This document shows, piece after piece, positions 52,493 to 60,787 of a stretch of DNA of 64,000 nucleotides. The notes under the pieces were generated by a model, which did not search any database, was not told the origin of the DNA, and saw nothing but the letters and a program-made list of their open reading frames with translations. A program made the translations under genes and the position numbers. Each line of letters opens with the position of its first letter. Within the stretch, counting starts at the first letter, position 1. The DNA is from Methylobacterium soli (GTDB lineage Bacteria > Pseudomonadota > Alphaproteobacteria > Rhizobiales > Beijerinckiaceae), in assembly GCF_008806385.1 (NCBI RefSeq), contig NZ_VZZK01000007.1, positions 166,443 through 230,442 of the forward strand. Direction: 5' to 3'.

Positions 52493-52746
52493 TGCCGCGC
52501 TACTATTTCCATCTCCGGCATCGGCCGGGACCGGAGGGCCTCGCGGTCGACGAGGACGGCGACGACCTGCCCGACCTCGACGCGGCCCGCCTGCATGCCC
52601 TCGCGGTGGCGCGCGACACCATCGCGCGGACGCGCACGGACATCGTCCGCGACTGGTTCGTCTGCGCCTTCGAGATCACCGACGAGGCGGGCCGGCACCT
52701 CCTGACCGTGCCCTTCAGCGACACCGTGCCGGACGAGGTGCCCTGA
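52492..52746 (+). CDS. DUF6894-family small protein
   Basis: The 84-residue protein begins MPRYYFHLRHRPGPEGL and continues DEDGDDLPDLDAARLHALAVAR, the typical DUF6894 pattern common in Methylobacterium and Bradyrhizobium. The function is unknown. It is coupled to the upstream Crp/Fnr gene by a one-base overlap. Confidence 0.85.
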   Translation: MPRYYFHLRHRPGPEGLAVDEDGDDLPDLDAARLHALAVARDTIARTRTDIVRDWFVCAFEITDEAGRHLLTVPFSDTVPDEVP

Positions 52747-52796
52747 CACCAGGAGACTCAAGACCCTTGGCGCCCGGGGCGCCCGGCGGCGGTGCC

Positions 52797-53468
52797 TCAG
52801 CGCGCGCCCCCGATCGGCACCGCCAGCGGCGCCCACGCGCGCGGGTCGCCCTGCGGGAACGCCACCGTGACGGAGACCAGGAACGGCAGGCGGTCGCCCA
52901 CGTCCCAGGTCTCCCCCCAGGTCGCCAGCGGCGTCGGGCTGCGCCGGCCGTAATAGCGCAGGGACCAGCCGGCAATGCCCCGCAACAGGGGCTCCGGCCG
53001 CGCGGCCTCGGCGCGCACGCCCCGGTCGAGGCCGCGCGCCTCGACGAGGTCGAGCCCGGTCGTGCCAGACCCGGACGCGCCGGGTCCCGTCGTGCTCGGC
53101 GCGAGCCCGGTCGCGCTCGGAGCGAGCCCGAGATGCACCCGCATCTGGCCGCCCGCCTCGACCGTACGCTCGGAATCCGTGACCAGGAGGAGGCGGTCGG
53201 GGCCCCCCGCGAAGGCGGCGCTGCGCCCCGCCCCGATCCCCGCGACCGCGTCCTCCAGGGTCCGGCGGAGATGGTCGCGCACCGCCTGCACGCTTGCCTG
53301 GCGCTCGGCCGCGGCGAGGTGCCGGCTCATCCGGGTGGCCGTCCAGGCGCCCTGGAGCAGCAGCAGCGACAGGAGCGCCACCAGGGCGAGGCTGACCAGA
53401 ACCTCGACGAGGGTGAAGCCCGCCTCGGATTCCCGCGCCGCCCCGCCGATCGCCGCCGCCTCAGCCAC
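52797..53468 (-). CDS. gspJ: Minor pseudopilin GspJ
   Basis: From a GTG at 53468 the protein has 223 residues. A leader ending in ESEAG is followed by FTLVEVLVSLALVALLSLLLL (Glu5 present), then the GspJ beta domain with GGPDRLLLVTDS and GWSLRYYGR. It is a tip pseudopilin. The middle contains a short Thr/Ser/Gly-rich duplication (LAPSATGLAPSTTG). The GTG lies eight bases inside the gspI end, so the genes are coupled. An ATG far upstream would overlap gspI heavily. Confidence 0.88.
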   Translation of the reverse strand: MAEAAAIGGAARESEAGFTLVEVLVSLALVALLSLLLLQGAWTATRMSRHLAAAERQASVQAVRDHLRRTLEDAVAGIGAGRSAAFAGGPDRLLLVTDSERTVEAGGQMRVHLGLAPSATGLAPSTTGPGASGSGTTGLDLVEARGLDRGVRAEAARPEPLLRGIAGWSLRYYGRRSPTPLATWGETWDVGDRLPFLVSVTVAFPQGDPRAWAPLAVPIGGAR

Positions 53469-53856
53469 CGGAGCCTCCCACGAGGGCGGTGCGCAGGACC
53501 AGCCGGAAGGGGGCCGGGCCCTGCCAGAGGCCGACGACGCGCAGGCGCGTCCCGGTGGCGCCCGCGCCCAGCGCCGCGGCGGCATCCTCGATCCGGATCT
53601 CGTAGGGCGTGCCGTCCCGGAAGCGCCCGCTGCGGCGCCCCACCGCGAGGGGCTCGGCCGCCAGCCCCGCCACCAGGGCCGCCGCCTCCTCGGTCCGGCG
53701 CAGGGCCTCGGTGCTGCGGGCGAGCCGGCCGGCGGATTCGCCGAAGGCCTGGAAGGCCGCGAGCATCGCCAGCGCGGTGATCGCGAAGGCGACCAGCACC
53801 TCCACGAGGCTGAAGCCGGATTGGGCGCTCTCCCGAGCCGTCGCGGCGCCGCTCAC
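53461..53856 (-). CDS. gspI: Minor pseudopilin GspI
   Basis: From a GTG at 53856 the protein has 131 residues, with a leader ending in AQSG and then FSLVEVLVAFAITALAMLAAF (Glu5 present) and a short GspI domain (GTRLRVVGLWQGPAPFRL). GspI nucleates the GspI-J-K tip. The start overlaps the gspH stop (GTGA), placing gspH-I-J in one operon. Confidence 0.88.
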   Translation of the reverse strand: MSGAATARESAQSGFSLVEVLVAFAITALAMLAAFQAFGESAGRLARSTEALRRTEEAAALVAGLAAEPLAVGRRSGRFRDGTPYEIRIEDAAAALGAGATGTRLRVVGLWQGPAPFRLVLRTALVGGSGG

Positions 53857-54329
53857 GGGGCCCCCGGGCGGCCGAGATGCACGCTCCCGGTCAGGCGCTC
53901 GATGGAGAGGAGGCGCGTCTCCGCCCCCTGGTCCAGGCGGATCTCGCCGCCGCTGCTGCGGCCATCGGGCAGGAAGCGGATCAGCCCCGCGGGGCCGCGG
54001 CTCTGGGGCGGCGGCACCAGGGTGACGCGCAGCTCCGCCGGGATCGGCAGGGGCGCGAGGCCCGCATCGGAGGCGAAGCTCCGCCCCGCCGGGTCGAGGG
54101 CGAGGCCCCGGATCGCGTTGCTGCGGATCGCGGCGGCCCGCGTCAGGCTCAGCCGCGCCGCCAGGGTCTCGCCGAAGGCATCGAGGGCCTGGCCCCGGCC
54201 GATGCGGCTCAGCACCGGGCCCGACATCGCCGCCACGCCGGCGAGGATCGCCAGCACCACCAGCATCTCGATGAGGGTGAAGCCGGCCGCCGCCGGAGCG
54301 GGCGTGCCGGCCTGTGGGGCGGCCATCAC
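53853..54329 (-). CDS. gspH: Minor pseudopilin GspH
   Basis: The 158-residue protein has a leader ending in AAAG, then FTLIEMLVVLAILAGVAAM (Glu5 present) and a GspH/FimT domain (FGETLAARLSLTRAAAIRSN, IRFLPDGRSSGGEIRL). The GTG at 54329 follows AGGAGG; an ATG one codon later at 54326 is equally likely. It links tip and shaft of the pseudopilus. It is the first gene of gspH-I-J. Confidence 0.9.
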   Translation of the reverse strand: MMAAPQAGTPAPAAAGFTLIEMLVVLAILAGVAAMSGPVLSRIGRGQALDAFGETLAARLSLTRAAAIRSNAIRGLALDPAGRSFASDAGLAPLPIPAELRVTLVPPPQSRGPAGLIRFLPDGRSSGGEIRLDQGAETRLLSIERLTGSVHLGRPGAP

Positions 54330-54425
54330 GGGGCGCCTCCTCGAAGGCGGTCGGGATCGGGAGCGATCCGGCCGATCCCATCAGAATCCGGCTAACGCGG
54401 GCTTAAGCGCGGCGCTGTCAGCGCC

Positions 54426-54470
54426 GGCACCGGCACACTCTTGGCGCAGGCACCGGCACACTCTTGGCGC
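54426..54470. repeat. Direct repeat, two 22-base copies
   Basis: Two identical 22-base copies (each starting GGCACCGGCACACTCTT) one base apart lie between gspH and nnrD on a stretch with no gene. Their role is unknown; they could affect the nnrD leader. Confidence 0.85.
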
Positions 54471-54538
54471 CGGCAGCGCCGGCGGGGACGCTTCGGCCCG
54501 CTCGGGCGTTGTCGCTGCAGCCAAGGACGAGGCGAGGC

Positions 54539-55432
54539 ATGCACGCACCGACGGATCTGACGCCCGCAACCCTGCGCCGGATGCCCCTGCCGCGCCCCCA
54601 GGGCGGCAGCAAGGAGGAGCGCGGCCGCATCCTGGTCGTCGGCGGGAGCCGCGAGTTGCCCGGCGCGCCGCTCCTCGCCGGGCGGGCGGCCCTGCGCGCG
54701 GGCGCCGGCAAGCTCCAGGTCGCGACCCTCGCGAGCCTCGCCCTCGGCCTCGGGCTCGCCTTGCCGGAGGCCCGGGTGATCGGCCTCGACGAGACGCAGG
54801 CCGGCGGCATCGCGCCTGCCGCCCTCGAGACCCTGCTGCCCCGGGTCGCGGCCTGCGCGGCCCTGCTCGTCGGCCCCGGCATGATGGATGCGGAGGCGGT
54901 GGCGCGCCTGACGCGCGACCTGCTGCTCGGCTGCGACGGTCCGGCCCTCGTCCTCGACGCGGCCGCGATGATGCGCCTGCGCGCCGACGCGGAGGCGCTG
55001 CGCCGCCATCGCGGCCGGGCGATCATCACCCCGCATCCCGGCGAGATGGCGGGCCTCCTCGGGATCGACAAGCGGGAGGTCGAGGCCGACCCCGTCGGGA
55101 TCGCCCGGCGCACGGCCGCCAGCCTCGGATGCATCGTGATCCTCAAGGGCGCCTGCACACGCATCTGCACGCCGGAGGGCGAGGCCTGGGCGAGCGCCCA
55201 CGGCCCGGTCGGGCTCGCCACCTCGGGCTCGGGCGACACCCTGGCGGGGCTCCTCCTAGGGCTCCTCGGGCGCGGCGCCGCCCCGCTCCAGGCCGCGCTC
55301 TGGGCGGTCCACGTCCATGCCGAGGCGGGCCGGCGCCTCGGGCATCAGGTCGGCCCCCTCGGGTTCCTGGCCGGCGAGCTGCCCGGCCAGTTCCCCGGCA
55401 TCCTGGCGGATCTCGCGCCGACCGCTCCCTGA
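54539..55432 (+). CDS. nnrD: ADP-dependent NAD(P)H-hydrate dehydratase
   Basis: From the ATG at 54539 the protein has 297 residues. It has the ribokinase-like fold of YjeF C-terminal/CARKD proteins: RILVVGGSRELPGAPLLAG, a substrate site at ITPHPGEMAGLLG and the ATP/ADP site at ATSGSGDTLAGLL. It converts damaged S-NAD(P)H hydrate back to NAD(P)H using ADP. The epimerase half (NnrE) is not fused, so a separate nnrE should exist elsewhere. GAGG lies upstream of the start. Confidence 0.9.
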   Translation: MHAPTDLTPATLRRMPLPRPQGGSKEERGRILVVGGSRELPGAPLLAGRAALRAGAGKLQVATLASLALGLGLALPEARVIGLDETQAGGIAPAALETLLPRVAACAALLVGPGMMDAEAVARLTRDLLLGCDGPALVLDAAAMMRLRADAEALRRHRGRAIITPHPGEMAGLLGIDKREVEADPVGIARRTAASLGCIVILKGACTRICTPEGEAWASAHGPVGLATSGSGDTLAGLLLGLLGRGAAPLQAALWAVHVHAEAGRRLGHQVGPLGFLAGELPGQFPGILADLAPTAP

Positions 55433-55518
55433 CCCACGGCCCGCAACGAAACGTGGCTATTGGCGTTGATGGAGCCCGTGCCGCGGCCTGCGGCGCAACC
55501 CGGAGTTCTTTTTTGACC

Positions 55519-55599
55519 ATGACGCTTCTCGCCCTCCTGATCGTCGGCAATATCGCGCTCGCGGGCACGTTCTCCCTCGCGGCCTGCCTGGCCGATTAG
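55519..55599 (+). CDS. Possible 26-residue hydrophobic peptide
   Basis: An ATG at 55519 opens a 26-codon frame starting MTLLALLIVGNIALAG, entirely a membrane-helix-like sequence. It lies between nnrD and the GH13 gene after a GGAG. Small membrane peptides of this kind are often missed, but chance cannot be excluded. Confidence 0.35.
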   Translation: MTLLALLIVGNIALAGTFSLAACLAD

Positions 55600-55647
55600 G
55601 CCTTTCGCGGGGTCATTGGCGGGGTCAGAGGAACCGAGGGAGGCCGC

Positions 55648-56976
55648 GTGCCAGCCTGGATCGAACACGCCGTCTGGTGGCAGGTCTACCCGCTCGGCTT
55701 CGTCGGCGCCGAGCCCGAGGCCCGGCCGCGCGAGGCCGGCCCCCTCCGCCGCCTGCCCCGACTCCAGGGCTGGCTCGACTACGCGGTCGAGCTCGGAGCC
55801 TCGGGGATCGCCCTCGGGCCGATCTTCTCCGCCGCGACCCACGGCTACGACACGATCGACCATTACCGGATCGATCCCCGCCTCGGCGATGTCGGCGATT
55901 TCGACGCGTTCGTGGCCGCCGCCCACAAGCGGGGCCTGCGCGTGCTCCTCGACGGGGTCTTCAACCATGTCGGGCGCGATTTCCCGGCCTTCCGGGAGGT
56001 TCTGCGCGAGGGCGCGCAGGCGCCGCTGGCATCCTGGTTCCGCCTGTCCTGGCCGCGGGGCCGCGGACCCGGCGCGGTGCCCGATCACGCGAATTTCGAG
56101 GGGCACGACGCCCTCGTGGCGCTCAACCACGACGAGCCCTCGGTCGTTGATTACGTGGCGGGCGTCATGGATCACTGGTTGCGGCGCGGCGCCGATGGCT
56201 GGCGCCTCGACGCCGCCTACGCGGTACCGAACCGGTTCTGGGCCGAGGTGCTGGCGCGCGTGCGCGCCGCCCACCCGGAGGCCTATTTCCTCGGCGAGGT
56301 GATCCACGGCGACTACGCCGGCATCGTGCGCGCGACCGGCCTCGACGCGGTGACCCAATACGAGCTCTGGAAGGCGATCTGGAGCGGGCTCAACGACCGC
56401 AACCTGTACGAGCTCGCCCATGCCCTCGAGCGCCATAACGGCTTCCTCGACAGCTTCGCGCCCCTCACCTTCGTGGGCAACCACGACGTGACCCGGATCG
56501 CCAGCCGCCTCGCCGATCCCCGCCACCTGCCGCACGCCCTGGCCGTGCTGTTCTGTTGCGGCGGCACGCCCTCGATCTATGCCGGGGACGAGCAGGCGTT
56601 CCGGGGGGTGAAGGAGGAGCGCGCCGGCGGGGACGACGCCGTCCGTCCGGCCTTCCCGGAGGATCCGGCCGGCCTCGCGCCCTATGGCTGGCCGATCTAC
56701 CGCCTGCACCAGAGCCTGATCGGCCTGCGCCGCCGCCATCCCTGGCTGCACGGCGCGCGGAGCACGGTGCTTGACCTCACGAACGAGACCCTCGCCCTCG
56801 CCTGCCAATCCGGCGCGGGCCGCCTCCTCCTCGCCCTGAACCTCGGCGAGGCGGGCGCCGACCTCTCCGCGCCCGGCGCGCGCGCGGTCGAGGCCGGCGA
56901 GGCCGAGCTGATCGCGGCGGGCGCGCAGGCGCGGGTCCGCCTGCCGCCGCATGGCTGGGCGATCCTGGCGGCCTGA
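55648..56976 (+). CDS. GH13-family alpha-glycosidase (alpha-amylase-like)
   Basis: The 442-residue protein has a GH13 (beta/alpha)8 barrel: WWQVYPLGFVG at the start, LDGVFNHVG (region I), DGWRLDAAY (region II nucleophile Asp near 188), FLGEVIHG (region III acid Glu near 218) and FVGNHDVTR (region IV Asp near 279). A small C-terminal beta domain ends it. No signal peptide is present, so it acts in the cytosol on maltodextrins, trehalose-type or similar alpha-glucosides. The GTG start at 55648 follows GAGGGAGG. It may be co-transcribed with nnrD, although the link is unclear. Confidence 0.92.
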   Translation: MPAWIEHAVWWQVYPLGFVGAEPEARPREAGPLRRLPRLQGWLDYAVELGASGIALGPIFSAATHGYDTIDHYRIDPRLGDVGDFDAFVAAAHKRGLRVLLDGVFNHVGRDFPAFREVLREGAQAPLASWFRLSWPRGRGPGAVPDHANFEGHDALVALNHDEPSVVDYVAGVMDHWLRRGADGWRLDAAYAVPNRFWAEVLARVRAAHPEAYFLGEVIHGDYAGIVRATGLDAVTQYELWKAIWSGLNDRNLYELAHALERHNGFLDSFAPLTFVGNHDVTRIASRLADPRHLPHALAVLFCCGGTPSIYAGDEQAFRGVKEERAGGDDAVRPAFPEDPAGLAPYGWPIYRLHQSLIGLRRRHPWLHGARSTVLDLTNETLALACQSGAGRLLLALNLGEAGADLSAPGARAVEAGEAELIAAGAQARVRLPPHGWAILAA

Positions 56977-57116
56977 CGACAGGGCCGCGCCTGGCCTGCA
57001 ACGGTTGGCGCGACGCCTTGAAACTTTGTCGACCAACCCGCCGTAAGGGCGCCCGGAACGCGCGGCCGACACTCAGGATCCGCGCGGCGCCGACGCGCAT
57101 CCGAGGCTGCATTCCC

Positions 57117-57395
57117 GTGACCGACACCGATTGGACCACCCCCGCCTATGCCATTCGCCGGGTCGGCGACGGCTGGACGGTCTATCATTGGGCGACATTA
57201 GAGCCCGCGCGGGTGCACGGCACCGCGCAGGTCGGACTGAGCCGGGAGGTCGCCGGGGCGATCGCGGAATTCCTGAATGACGAGGCCGGGCGCGTGGGCG
57301 CCATGCCAAGACACCGGGTTGCAGCCCCGGGCGGGGCACGCGGGCCAGCGCATCGGCCGGCGCCGCGGCGGCGGCGCGCGTTTACGGTTTCTTAA
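57117..57395 (+). CDS. Small protein of unknown function, 92 residues
   Basis: From the GTG at 57117 (GAGG about ten bases upstream) the protein begins VTDTDWTTPAYAIRRVGDGW, with WTVYHWATLEPARVH and a basic disordered tail (RPAPRRRRAFTVS). I recognise no family. The frame opens further upstream but the composition there is poor. Confidence 0.5.
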   Translation: MTDTDWTTPAYAIRRVGDGWTVYHWATLEPARVHGTAQVGLSREVAGAIAEFLNDEAGRVGAMPRHRVAAPGGARGPAHRPAPRRRRAFTVS

Positions 57396-57442
57396 CCACG
57401 CGGGCGCATCCCTGACGCATCGGAACAAAGCATGAACGAACG

Positions 57443-57616
57443 ATGATGCAGATCCATCAGAACCCGGTGCCGTCGCTCTGCCCGGAGGCCATCGCGGGCA
57501 TCGGCGCCCGGCTCCGCCGGGCTTACGCGGAGAGCGCCTTCGAGGGGCTGCCGCGGCGCCATGTCGAGCTCATCCTCGCGCTGCGGGCCAAGGAGCGGGA
57601 GCGGGCCCGGCGGTGA
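57443..57616 (+). CDS. NepR-like anti-sigma factor (57 residues)
   Basis: An ATG at 57443 (or 57446) opens 57 codons starting MMQIHQNPVPSLC and continuing IGARLRRAYAESAFEGL and PRRHVELILALRAKE. The pattern (Ile-Gly, Leu-Arg, Tyr, Leu-Pro-x-Arg, then a Leu-rich helix) matches NepR, the small helical anti-sigma factor that holds EcfG until PhyR removes it during general stress. No phyR or ecfG lies next to it, so it could be an additional NepR paralogue. The match rests on pattern alone. Confidence 0.5.
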   Translation: MMQIHQNPVPSLCPEAIAGIGARLRRAYAESAFEGLPRRHVELILALRAKERERARR

Positions 57617-57661
57617 GTGGCCGCCGGTCCCGCTCCTGTCGGTCCCGCTCCTGCCCGATCC

Positions 57662-58378
57662 TCAGGCCGCGACCTTGCGCTTGGCCCGGGCCTTCGGGGC
57701 CGGCTCGGAGGATTCCGCTGCCTTGGCCCCACGGGGCGCCTTGGCGGGCTTCTCGGCCAAAGGCGCCTCGGCCGATTTCGGGGCGCGCTTGGAGGCGGCA
57801 GCCGCCTTGGGACCCGCTGACGCCTTGGGGGCTTCTGCCTCGGCCGCCTTGGCGGCAGGCTTGGCGGTGGATTTGGGGGCGGCCTTGGCGCTGGCCTTGG
57901 GGCTGGCCTTGGCCTCCGGCTCCGGGGCCTGCACGGTCTCGGCGGGGGCGGCCGCGGCGGCCGGCTTGCGGCGCTGCTGGCCGAGGCCGAGGCTCTTGGC
58001 GAGGGAGGAGCGCTGCTCCGAATAGGCGGCGGCGACCATCGGGTAATCGACCGGCAGGCCCCACTTGGTGCGGTAGGCCTCGGGGGTGAGGTTCCGGATC
58101 GTCAGGTGGCGGCGCAGGGTCTTGTAGGGCTTGCCGTCCTCGAAGCTGACCAGCGCGTCGTGGGTGATCGACTTGCGGACCTGCGCGGGCGTCGCCTTCG
58201 GGGCGGCCTCGGTGCTGGCGCCGCCGGCGCTGGCGAGGCCCGACAAAGCCGCGTGGACATTGCCGAGAAGTGCCGGCAACTCGGTCACCGGCAGGGAGTT
58301 GTTGGATACGTAAGCGGAGACGATTTCCGACGCGAGATCGATGTAGTCGATCTGGAAAGTGGCGGCAGGCTCTTCCAT
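57662..58378 (-). CDS. mucR: MucR/Ros-family regulator with degenerate zinc finger and long basic tail
   Basis: The 238-residue protein has a MucR domain at 15-135, with VSFEDGKPYKTLRRHL, NLTPEAYRTKWGLP and DYPMVAAAYSEQR, all typical of MucR. Its zinc-finger cysteine and second histidine are missing (SFED in place of CLED and TIRN in place of THYN-type). From about residue 140 it has a 100-residue Ala/Lys/Pro-rich tail like histone H1. MucR proteins bind AT-rich promoters and control exopolysaccharide, motility and cell-cycle genes; the degenerate finger is seen in some other MucR relatives. AGAGGAA precedes the start. Confidence 0.88.
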   Translation of the reverse strand: MEEPAATFQIDYIDLASEIVSAYVSNNSLPVTELPALLGNVHAALSGLASAGGASTEAAPKATPAQVRKSITHDALVSFEDGKPYKTLRRHLTIRNLTPEAYRTKWGLPVDYPMVAAAYSEQRSSLAKSLGLGQQRRKPAAAAAPAETVQAPEPEAKASPKASAKAAPKSTAKPAAKAAEAEAPKASAGPKAAAASKRAPKSAEAPLAEKPAKAPRGAKAAESSEPAPKARAKRKVAA

Positions 58379-59224
58379 TTTTCTATTCCTCTTCCAGGGT
58401 CCTGCTGTTCAGTTCATTGTCGCAGCTTGCCCGTCAATAGGCGTAAAGCTGAAATCCACTGCCTCTAAGCACAATTCGCCTGAAATATGCGCTGTAACGT
58501 CGACGTTCGTCGCGCGCCCGGTCGGATTCGGTCGAAACCGCCGATGCGCGGGCCGCCAAAACAGCCCGGGCCGGCCCGGAACCCGTCCGGGCTTCGGCGG
58601 TTGCTTTGATGGAGCCCCGCTCCAGCGCGAAACCAGCCTCGGAGGTGAAGCCATGCAGCATCACGGTCAGTCCGACAGTGAGGAGGCTCCGCCGAATCAG
58701 GTCCGGGCATAGGTTCTCGCGCGATCGCGCACACGGAGGCGGGATGAGAAGTCCCGCCTTTCTTGTGTTCCACTGTGCGCAGGTCTCGACGTTCTCTTCA
58801 TCCCGACGTCTTCACGCCCCGATGGACTGACGGGCCATCGCCCGCCGGCCGGCCCCGCGATCCGAACGCTTGCGGACGGAGGCGCCCCGGTGGAACGACA
58901 GGGCGCTAGACAATCGCTAGAATCGGATTTCCGATCGGATAACGAACCGGTGGTTGTTTTCAGGAGCGCCAAGTCTTCACGTCAAGTTCTTCCGCCAAGT
59001 CCTCTCGTCAAGTTCTTCCGCCAATTCCTCAGGCAATGGACCGAGCCATCTTCGTTGCGCCGACCGGCCGGCCCGTCCGGAGCGACCGAGTCCTCTCCAC
59101 CGCGCTTGGCGGGCCGACGCCCCGAAGCGCTCACAGGCCGCCGCGGCAATCCCTGCCGACGGCCGGTCCCCAAGCCTGCCCGGCCAAGCACCGGACCCGC
59201 GGGCAAACCCGGAAGGATCCCCCG
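58379..59224. other. Intergenic region, mostly without genes
   Basis: About 850 bases. A short frame 58653-58712 (19 codons, MQHHGQSDSEEAP) has AGGTGA eight bases upstream and might be a peptide, but is too short to judge. The long frames are low-quality. A 26-base tandem repeat sits at 58981-59032. Confidence 0.4.
58981..59032. repeat. Two 26-base tandem repeat units
   Basis: Two adjacent units, both starting GTCAAGTTCTTCCGCCAA, occur about 190 bases before the secreted-protein gene at 59225. They differ at a few bases. Their role is unknown. Confidence 0.8.
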
Positions 59225-59482
59225 ATGAAATTCGCCGTCGCCGCCCTGTCGCTGGCCCTCTGCGCGGCCCCCGCCCTCCTGGCGGCCCCCGCCCTCGCCC
59301 AGGGCAACTCGCCCTACAACACGTCGGGCCCGCAGGCGGGCGGGCCGCTCGCCGGGCAGGAGCGCGAGATGGGCGCCCGCGGCGGCACCCCCAGCATGGC
59401 CCCGAATGCAAGCGGGCGCGCCATGGCCAAGCCCACGCGCCACAACCGCAAGGCGATGAAGCGCCGCAACAACCGCATGTGA
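59225..59482 (+). CDS. Small secreted basic protein
   Basis: From the ATG at 59225 (GGAAGGA upstream) the 85-residue protein has a signal peptide (1-25, ending PALAQ). A Gly/Pro/Asn-rich mature part is followed by a strongly basic tail (HNRKAMKRRNNRM). No cysteine or known domain is seen. It is followed by a likely terminator at 59559. Confidence 0.65.
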   Translation: MKFAVAALSLALCAAPALLAAPALAQGNSPYNTSGPQAGGPLAGQEREMGARGGTPSMAPNASGRAMAKPTRHNRKAMKRRNNRM

Positions 59483-59558
59483 GCCGCCGGAGCGGCTGAG
59501 ATACGGGCCCGGCTCGCCTTCGAGCGACCGCCGCAGCCGCAGGGCTCCTCCGCCCAGA

Positions 59559-59584
59559 CCCGGTTCCGCTTGCGCGGAATCGGG
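59559..59584 (+). terminator. Probable intrinsic terminator
   Basis: An 11-base inverted repeat (CCCGGTTCCGC / GCGGAATCGGG, one G-T pair) with a four-base loop is followed by TTTCGGTGTTTT on the plus strand. It lies about 75 bases after the secreted-protein stop. Confidence 0.65.
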
Positions 59585-59814
59585 TTTCGGTGTTTTGGGC
59601 ATCAGATTCTCTCAGACACCCGCCGGCTTCACCGACAGGGACGGACCGGCCGATGATCGGAGCCCGGGATCGTCCCAGGGGCCGCGCCGCGCCTTGTCGC
59701 AGGATCGGGGCGATCCGAGGTCCTGCCCAGCGCGTGCTCGAAATTTCAAGCTTGGTGCCGTCCGCGTCCAACCCGTTGACCGTGGAGGGCCGACATTCGG
59801 CACCGGGCGCTCCC

Positions 59815-60651
59815 TCAACCAGCATGTCCAATGCACACGGCACCCAGCGCGACGACAAGGCAGGCTGCGATCCGGTGGGCGGTCAGGTGCTCGCGCAGAA
59901 AGAAGCGGCCTATCAGCGCTGCGAACACCACACTGGTCTCGCGAAGGGCCGAGACCGGTCCCATGGGGCCGAGCGACATGGCGAAGATGATGAGCCCGTA
60001 AGCCGTCAGGGAGGCGATGCCGCCGCCTGCGGCCACCCAGGTTTCGCGGGGGCCTCGCACGAGGCTGCGCCAATCACGCAGGGCGGCATAGACAGGCGGC
60101 GCCAGGACACCCCAGAGGAGGCACATCCAGACGGTATAGCCGACCGGCGTGCCCGAGAGCCGAACGCCGATCCCGTCCACCACGCTGTACGCGCCGATGA
60201 AGCATCCGGTACCCAGCGCGTAGAGCAGATTGGTACGCCCGATGCCGCGCCCCTGGAACGCCAGCGAGACGATGCCGCCGGAGACCAGCAGAATGCCCGC
60301 CGTGGCGATCGCATCGGGACGCTCATGCGCGAACGCGGCCGCCCCGAGGGACACCAGCAGCGGCGACGATCCGCGCGAGATCGGATCGGTCTGCCCAAGG
60401 TCCCCATGCGCATAGGTGCGCACCAGGAAGAGATTGTAGCCGACATGGAGCACGGCCGAGAGGGCAGCGTAGCCCCAGCTCTCGCGCGCGGGCAGGGGTA
60501 GGAGCGGGACGAGCGCCGCGCAGACCAGGGCGATGGCGATGCACATGATCGTCATCGACCACAACCTGTCGCGACCGGCGCGCAACAGGGCGTTCCAGCT
60601 CGCGTGAAGGATGGCGGCCAGGAGAACGATGAGGCAGATTCCGAGCGACAT
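59815..60651 (-). CDS. EamA/DMT-family transporter
   Basis: From the ATG at 60651 the protein has 278 residues and about ten membrane helices in two EamA repeats (AAILHASWNALLRAG in the first; GPVSALRETSVVFAALIGR, with the typical AxxRExS signature, in the second). Such proteins export metabolites such as amino acids. The substrate is unknown. The frame opens at 60702, but the extra N-terminus is unlikely. GC content here is lower than upstream. Confidence 0.88.
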   Translation of the reverse strand: MSLGICLIVLLAAILHASWNALLRAGRDRLWSMTIMCIAIALVCAALVPLLPLPARESWGYAALSAVLHVGYNLFLVRTYAHGDLGQTDPISRGSSPLLVSLGAAAFAHERPDAIATAGILLVSGGIVSLAFQGRGIGRTNLLYALGTGCFIGAYSVVDGIGVRLSGTPVGYTVWMCLLWGVLAPPVYAALRDWRSLVRGPRETWVAAGGGIASLTAYGLIIFAMSLGPMGPVSALRETSVVFAALIGRFFLREHLTAHRIAACLVVALGAVCIGHAG

Positions 60652-60787
60652 GCTTGCCCTGCAGCCTATTCGCGTGTGAGTGCCCCTGGAGAGATCAGTC
60701 ATTCCGTCGAATGACCGGTTCGGCTGGTTTGATGGACAGCCGACTTCTCGGCAGAAGCGTCGTCAATCCGGCGTCGCGAGACAGCGG

